Source: Bacteroidota bacterium (GTDB lineage Bacteria > Bacteroidota > Bacteroidia > Bacteroidales > Prolixibacteraceae). Taken from it: a stretch of DNA of 28,453 bases. A program made the translations under genes and the position numbers. The stretch covers positions 1 to 28,453 of the forward strand of contig JAEWME010000245.1 in the NCBI GenBank assembly GCA_023393265.1. The letters run 5' to 3'. The notes beneath the pieces were generated by a model. It was not told the DNA's origin. It saw only the letters and a list, made by a program, of their open reading frames with translations, and ran no database searches. This document shows positions 24,066-28,453 of the stretch, piece after piece (the first letter of the stretch is position 1; each line of letters starts with the position of its first letter).

Positions 24066-25718
24066 ATGCAATTAATTGATTTCACTTTTGGCGAATTACT
24101 GGAAAAGTATGCCATAGAAGCCCCCGATCGTGAATTTATGGTTTACCCTGACCGCAACTTGCGGTTCACCTATTCTCAGTTTAACGAGCGTGTAGACCAA
24201 CTTGCCAAAGGACTGTTGTACATTGGCGTTCGAAAAGATGACAAAGTAGGAATCTGGGCGACAAACGTACCCGACTGGCTCACCTTTATGTTTGCCACAG
24301 CCAAAATAGGTGCTGTGCTGGTTACCATTAATACCAATTACAAATCGGCCGAACTGGAGTACCTGCTCCAAAACGCCGACATCCATACGCTTTGCCTCAT
24401 CGATGGCTTTCGCGACAGCGACTATGTAAATATGATTTTTGACCTGGTTCCGGAGCTGAAAACGTCGCAACGCGGTAGCCTTTCGAGCGAGAAATTTCCG
24501 GAGCTGAAAAATGTGGTTTTCATTGGCCCACAAAAACACCGTGGCATGTACAATACCTCGGAGCTGATTTTGCTTGGCCACCATATCGATGACCTTGAAC
24601 TGGAACAGGCGAAGGAAACCATCAATTGTCACGACGTGGTTAATATGCAATACACATCGGGCACAACGGGCTTCCCGAAAGGCGTGATGCTGTCGCACCA
24701 TAACGTGCTGAACTGCGGGTACGCCACCGGCGAATTTATGCGTTACACCACCAAAGAGCGATTGCTGGTTTGTGTTCCGCTTTTCCATTGCTTTGGCTGT
24801 GTACTGGCGCTTTGCGCAATTATCACTCACGGCGCGACAATGGTAATGGTCGAAACGTTCGACCCGCTGATGGTACTCGCTGCTGCGGAAAAAGAAAAAT
24901 GCACGGCATTGTATGGCGTTCCAACCATGTTTATTGCCGAATTGAACCATCCGATGTTCAACATGTTCGACCTCCGCACCCTGAGAACCGGAATCATGGC
25001 AGGCGCTCCGTGCCCCATCGAAACCATGAACCAGGTGATGGAGAAAATGCACATGAAAGACATCATCATCGTGTACGGATTAACCGAGTCGTCGCCCGGC
25101 ATGACAGCCACCCGGACACACAATTCTCCGGAAGTTCGCGCCACTACTGTCGGCTTCGAATTCCCCAATGTGGAGGTGAAAATTTTCAATCCTGAAACCG
25201 GAGAAGAATGTGCTGCTGGCGAGCACGGCGAAATTTGCTGCCGGGGCTACAACCTGATGAAAGGGTACTATAAAAATCCGGAGGCGACAGCTAAGGCCAT
25301 CGATCAGGAAGGCTGGCTGCACTCCGGCGATTTGGCCGTGAAAACAGAAGACGGTTTCTTCAAAATCACCGGGCGCATTAAAGATATGATCATTCGTGGC
25401 GGCGAAAACATTTATCCGCGCGAAATCGAGAATTTCCTGTACAACATGCCCGGCATCGAATCAGTCGAGGTTGTTGGTGTTCCGAGCAAAAAATACGGCG
25501 AACAGGTTGGCGCTTTCGTTAAGCTGAAGGCTGAAGCGCAAGTCACAGAAGAAGATATTCAGGAATATTGCCGCGGGAAAATTGCGCGCTATAAAATTCC
25601 GCAATATATCTTTTTTGTGAATGAATACCCGATGACCGCCAGCGGCAAGATCCAGAAATACAAACTTCGTGAACTTAGCCTCGAATTGCTCGCAAAGAAA
25701 GGAATCGAGGTCGTTTAG
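24066..25718 (+). CDS. AMP-dependent acyl-CoA synthetase (fatty acid-CoA ligase-like)
   Basis: Activates a carboxylic acid with ATP to an acyl-adenylate and then to acyl-CoA; 550 aa. The ATP-binding P-loop is MQYTSGTTGFPKGVMLSH at about 194-211. The adenine-binding A5 motif is YGLTESSPG at about 338-346. The hinge/A8 region is HSGDLAVKTEDGFFKITGRIKD, followed by IIRGGENIYPREIE. The catalytic lysine of the C-terminal domain is Lys528 in TASGKIQKYKL. It resembles the medium/long-chain acyl-CoA synthetases near FadD, but chain length cannot be read from the sequence. It is second in an operon with the XRE-cupin regulator and is followed by a hairpin shared with dapF. Confidence 0.92.
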   Translation: MQLIDFTFGELLEKYAIEAPDREFMVYPDRNLRFTYSQFNERVDQLAKGLLYIGVRKDDKVGIWATNVPDWLTFMFATAKIGAVLVTINTNYKSAELEYLLQNADIHTLCLIDGFRDSDYVNMIFDLVPELKTSQRGSLSSEKFPELKNVVFIGPQKHRGMYNTSELILLGHHIDDLELEQAKETINCHDVVNMQYTSGTTGFPKGVMLSHHNVLNCGYATGEFMRYTTKERLLVCVPLFHCFGCVLALCAIITHGATMVMVETFDPLMVLAAAEKEKCTALYGVPTMFIAELNHPMFNMFDLRTLRTGIMAGAPCPIETMNQVMEKMHMKDIIIVYGLTESSPGMTATRTHNSPEVRATTVGFEFPNVEVKIFNPETGEECAAGEHGEICCRGYNLMKGYYKNPEATAKAIDQEGWLHSGDLAVKTEDGFFKITGRIKDMIIRGGENIYPREIENFLYNMPGIESVEVVGVPSKKYGEQVGAFVKLKAEAQVTEEDIQEYCRGKIARYKIPQYIFFVNEYPMTASGKIQKYKLRELSLELLAKKGIEVV

Positions 25719-25720
25719 CT

Positions 25721-25765
25721 TTTTCAGGACACGGAAAAAATATTGAATTCTTCGTGTCCTGAAAA
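25721..25765. terminator. Hairpin between convergent acyl-CoA ligase and dapF
   Basis: Arms TTTTCAGGACACG and CGTGTCCTGAAAA are exact reverse complements over 13 bp, with a 19-nt AT-rich loop that can pair further (GAA with TTC). The T- and A-runs at the ends fit a bidirectional terminator. Confidence 0.75.
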
Positions 25766-25774
25766 TTAATCAGT

Positions 25775-26608
25775 TCATCCAAGGTTTACTTCTCCTGCAA
25801 AGCTTTCTTCTGCCGGGCCGGTCATATAAACCGTTCCATCTTCGGCCCACTCAATCTGCAATTCGCCATGCTGGAGTTCGATGGTCACCAGTCGGTCGGT
25901 ATGTTCGTTCAGGATAGAAGCAACAGCCGTTGCGCAGCTTCCTGTGCCACAGGCCAGCGTTGCCCCTGCACCACGCTCCCATGTTCGGAGTTTAACCCTG
26001 CCCCGATCTACCACTTCTACAAAATTGACATTTGTCCCTTTCGGAAAAATCGGATGTTTTTCAATTACCGGACCAATAATCCTGACATCAACGGTACTGA
26101 GGTCGTCAACAAAAATCATGGTATGAGGCACGCCCATCAGTAAGCTGGTAATCGGAAGTTCGGTGTCGCCTAAAGGCAACATCACATTCACCGCAGCTAA
26201 ATCGTCGCCCAGCATCGGGATAGCTTTTCTCCTGATATCCGGAGCACCCATGTTAACACGAACAGCAGTCACTTCGCCGTTTTCTTCAATCACTTCAGGA
26301 ACCATAATTCCCGCATACGTTTCTATCCGGAATGTTTTTGTTTTAACCAGACCGTGTTCCCAGGCATATTTGGCATAGCACCGAATGGCATTCCCACACA
26401 TGTTTGCCTCACTGCCGTCGGCATTGATGATTCGCATCCGCAGGTCAGCTACTTCCGAGGTCAGAACCACAACAATGCCATCGCCACCAACCGAAAGTTG
26501 CCGATGACAAAGCTTTTGCGCAGTTGTTGCATAATCCATTTCCTGATTATCTGGGTTTTCGAAGAAGATAAAGTCGTTCCCCAGACCGTGCATTTTGGTA
26601 AATTTCAT
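25775..26608 (-). CDS. dapF: Diaminopimelate epimerase
   Basis: Converts LL- to meso-diaminopimelate for lysine and peptidoglycan synthesis; cytoplasmic. Length 277 aa. The N-terminus MHGLGNDFIFF (6-16) is typical. The two catalytic cysteines are Cys71 (ADGSEANMCGNAIRC) and Cys220 (ERGAGATLACGTGSCA), and the order of the two pseudo-symmetric halves is normal. It starts 35 bp after the kdsB stop on the same strand, so kdsB-dapF is probably one envelope-precursor operon. Transcription converges with the acyl-CoA ligase. Confidence 0.97.
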   Translation of the reverse strand: MKFTKMHGLGNDFIFFENPDNQEMDYATTAQKLCHRQLSVGGDGIVVVLTSEVADLRMRIINADGSEANMCGNAIRCYAKYAWEHGLVKTKTFRIETYAGIMVPEVIEENGEVTAVRVNMGAPDIRRKAIPMLGDDLAAVNVMLPLGDTELPITSLLMGVPHTMIFVDDLSTVDVRIIGPVIEKHPIFPKGTNVNFVEVVDRGRVKLRTWERGAGATLACGTGSCATAVASILNEHTDRLVTIELQHGELQIEWAEDGTVYMTGPAEESFAGEVNLG

Positions 26609-26643
26609 AAGGCAAGTAAAAAGTTAAAAGGCAAAAGTAAAAA

Positions 26644-27387
26644 CTAACAATTCAGCAATTTCTTTGCATTTTCGAGGTCTTCAGGCGTGTCGATTCCAAT
26701 GTTTTCAAAATTGGTTTGAGCGGTTTTGATGCGATACCCGTTTTCGAGCCAGCGCAACTGTTCGAGCGACTCAGCTTTCTCTAATATTCCGACCGGCAGT
26801 TTTGTCAGATTAGGCAGAATGTCGGCCCGATAGGCATACATGCCGATGTGACTAAAAAAAATGTGACGTGCTAACCAGTTTTCAGGAACAGCATCGCGCA
26901 CAAAAGGAATGGGCGACCGGCTGAAATACATGGCTTCCTGATATTGGTTAATCACCACCTTCGGGCGATTGATATTGGCGATTTCTTCCGGATTGCTAAT
27001 CGGTTTTATTAAGGTGGCAATTTGTGTTTCCGGAGTGTCGAAGCACGACTTCAGCTTTTCGATTTGCTCTGGTCTGATGAAAGGTTCATCGCCCTGGATG
27101 TTGATTACCACATCAAAATTCAGCATAGATGCCACTTTTTCGGCGGCTTCGGCGCAACGGTCGGTTCCGCTCTGATGACTGGAAGATGTGTAAACTGCTT
27201 TCCCGCCAAATGCTTCAACTGCCTTAAAAATGCGCTCATCGTCGGTGGCAACAAATACATTATCGAGCGCTTTTTGTGCATTTTCGTAAACCCATTGAAT
27301 GATCGGTTTTTCGCCCAGAATAGCCAATGGCTTTCCGGGGAAACGGGTTGACTGAAAGCGGGCCGGAATGATTGCGACAAATTTCAT
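26644..27387 (-). CDS. kdsB: 3-deoxy-manno-octulosonate (KDO) cytidylyltransferase
   Basis: Makes CMP-KDO from CTP and KDO for the inner core of lipopolysaccharide; 247 aa, the normal length. The nucleotide-binding N-terminus is IIPARFQSTRFPGKPLA (6-22). The metal/substrate motif INIQGDEPFI lies at about 95-104, and HIGMYAYR is at about 176-183. A Shine-Dalgarno-like AGGAG lies 4 bp before the ATG, which is unusual because most genes in this window have none. The upstream region contains GATCTTTG on the minus strand (plus 27463-27470), a near match to the -7 box. It lies divergent to the sigma-54 regulator. Confidence 0.97.
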   Translation of the reverse strand: MKFVAIIPARFQSTRFPGKPLAILGEKPIIQWVYENAQKALDNVFVATDDERIFKAVEAFGGKAVYTSSSHQSGTDRCAEAAEKVASMLNFDVVINIQGDEPFIRPEQIEKLKSCFDTPETQIATLIKPISNPEEIANINRPKVVINQYQEAMYFSRSPIPFVRDAVPENWLARHIFFSHIGMYAYRADILPNLTKLPVGILEKAESLEQLRWLENGYRIKTAQTNFENIGIDTPEDLENAKKLLNC

Positions 27388-27506
27388 AATTCTCCTGATT
27401 TTGGATTTTTATGCCGAAAAGCTAAATCATGTTAAATCGAACGACCGATAAGATGTTGAAATCAAAGATCGTTTAATTTTGAACGGCATTTATAAGGTTA
27501 AAATTT

Positions 27507-27514
27507 TAATTTTG
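27507..27514 (+). promoter_or_regulatory. -7 element for the sigma-54 activator gene
   Basis: TAATTTTG is a perfect TAnnTTTG match 25 bp before the ATG. A TTTG at 27478-27481 is 25 bp upstream, longer than the usual spacing. Confidence 0.45.
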
Positions 27515-27539
27515 CAAAGCTAAACATATTGTCCGTATA

Positions 27540-28453
27540 ATGGATGTTCAGGAAATAAAACAACGATTTGGAATTATAGGAAATTCACCAGCCCTGCTTC
27601 ACGTAATAGAGATTGCGGTGCAGGTTGCCCCAACCGACCTTTCGGTGCTGATTACAGGAGAAAGCGGAACCGGGAAAGAATCATTCCCTCAGATTATTCA
27701 CCAGTTTTCGGCACGCAAGCACGGGAAATACATTGCCGTAAACTGCGGTGCCATTCCTGAAGGCACCATCGACTCAGAACTTTTCGGGCACGAAAAAGGC
27801 TCGTTTACCGGCGCTTTGTCCGACCGCAAAGGTTATTTCGAAGAAGCCGACGGAGGCACCATCTTTTTGGACGAAATAGGCGAACTGCCGCTTTCGACCC
27901 AGGTGCGTTTGCTACGCGTACTCGAAGCAGGCGAATTTATGAAAGTGGGATCGTCGAAAGTACTGAAAACAAACGTTCGTGTGGTGGCTGCTACCAATGT
28001 CAATATTCCTGAAGCCATTGAAAAAGGAAAATTCAGGGAAGATTTATATTATCGCCTGAATACGGTTCCGATTCGCGTACTTCCGTTACGCGACCGCTCC
28101 GAAGATATTCACCTGCTCTTCGGAAAATTTGCATCCGATTTTGCCGAAAAATACCGAATGCCAGCCATCGGGCTCGACAATGATGCGGTGTCGGTTTTGT
28201 TAAGTTACCACTGGCCCGGCAATGTGCGCCAACTGAAAAATATCACCGAGCAAATTTCCATCATCGAAAAGGAGCGAGTGATTGACGCCATGACACTGCA
28301 ACGCTACATTCCGGTGCCTGAACACAACAAACTGCCGGCATTGTATCACAGCAACAATGTCGACGAAAAGACTTTTGCTTCTGAACGGGAGATTCTTTAC
28401 CAGATTCTGTTCGACATGAAAAAGGACATGAACGACCTGAAAAAGCTGGTTCA
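27540..28453 (+). CDS. Sigma-54 dependent transcriptional activator, no receiver domain (3' cut by window)
   Basis: Bacterial enhancer-binding protein; 304 codons are present and the frame runs off the window. It begins directly with the AAA+ domain, without an N-terminal sensor or receiver. Walker A is GESGTGKE (40-47). The sigma-54 contact loop is GSFTGA, a Ser variant of GAFTGA. Walker B is GGTIFLDEIGEL, followed by KFREDLYYRLN and the sensor-2 region WPGNVRQLKN. A DNA-binding Fis-type HTH should follow but is not visible yet. Bacteroidota often carry such a gene before an LptE-like lipoprotein gene and secG; whether that is so here is outside the window. The start is ATG 27540. Confidence 0.93.
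   Translation, partial: MDVQEIKQRFGIIGNSPALLHVIEIAVQVAPTDLSVLITGESGTGKESFPQIIHQFSARKHGKYIAVNCGAIPEGTIDSELFGHEKGSFTGALSDRKGYFEEADGGTIFLDEIGELPLSTQVRLLRVLEAGEFMKVGSSKVLKTNVRVVAATNVNIPEAIEKGKFREDLYYRLNTVPIRVLPLRDRSEDIHLLFGKFASDFAEKYRMPAIGLDNDAVSVLLSYHWPGNVRQLKNITEQISIIEKERVIDAMTLQRYIPVPEHNKLPALYHSNNVDEKTFASEREILYQILFDMKKDMNDLKKLV

Noticed and set aside
24096..25052. Open frame of 318 codons on the minus strand inside the acyl-CoA ligase gene
   Set aside because: Translation is His/Phe/Arg-rich with no recognisable motif and it is fully antisense to motif-bearing ligase codons.

Overview
This window is chromosomal DNA from a member of the Bacteroidota, probably an environmental one; an affiliation near Marinilabiliales/Prolixibacteraceae is a guess from gene content, not a measurement. 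The evidence for Bacteroidota is consistent. Upstream regions carry the Bacteroidota -7 element TAnnTTTG, several with a TTG/TTTG box about 20 bp further up. Shine-Dalgarno sequences are mostly absent. Two secreted proteins end in type IX secretion (T9SS) type A sorting domains. The two-component pair matches RprX/RprY of Bacteroides. A lipoprotein/outer-membrane pair looks like DUF6452/DUF6048. No tRNA, rRNA, CRISPR array, insertion sequence or phage gene is visible.

Layout. 1-6074 (+): the tail of an unidentified small protein, then a three-gene tripartite RND efflux operon (lipoprotein adaptor, CusA/CzcA-like pump, TolC-like channel), probably for a metal cation, closed by a bidirectional terminator. 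6141-6722 (-): purN. 6835-9171 (+): the acpP-fabF-rnc operon. 9340-11599 (+): sensor kinase/response regulator rprX-rprY with its own promoter and terminator. 11710-14873 (-): a secreted GH18 chitinase-like protein and lepA, each with its own signals. 15095-16253 (+): the DUF6452/DUF6048-like pair.

16322-22602 (-) is the most unusual part. In transcription order it holds hydG ([FeFe]-hydrogenase maturase), a large FG-GAP/T9SS surface protein with 14 repeats, aspA only 9 bp downstream, and two tandem paralogous small secreted Cys/Lys-rich peptides. One of these peptides is only 53 aa. The peptides share a signal peptide and an octad built on ECCxK, and I do not recognise them as a named family.

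22715-25718 (+): a 7-TM protein of unknown function, then a two-gene unit of an XRE-cupin regulator and an acyl-CoA/AMP ligase. 25775-27387 (-): a kdsB-dapF envelope-precursor operon. 27540-end (+): the start of a sigma-54 activator without a receiver domain, cut by the window edge.

How the genes fit together: most of the window is housekeeping for the cell envelope and lipids (acpP, fabF, kdsB, dapF), translation or RNA (lepA, rnc), purines (purN) and envelope stress or export (efflux operon, RprXY). The accessory signal is the hydG/FG-GAP/aspA/Cys-peptide strand. It joins anaerobic H2 metabolism, ammonia release from aspartate, a giant surface propeller protein and possible thiol or metal-binding secreted peptides.
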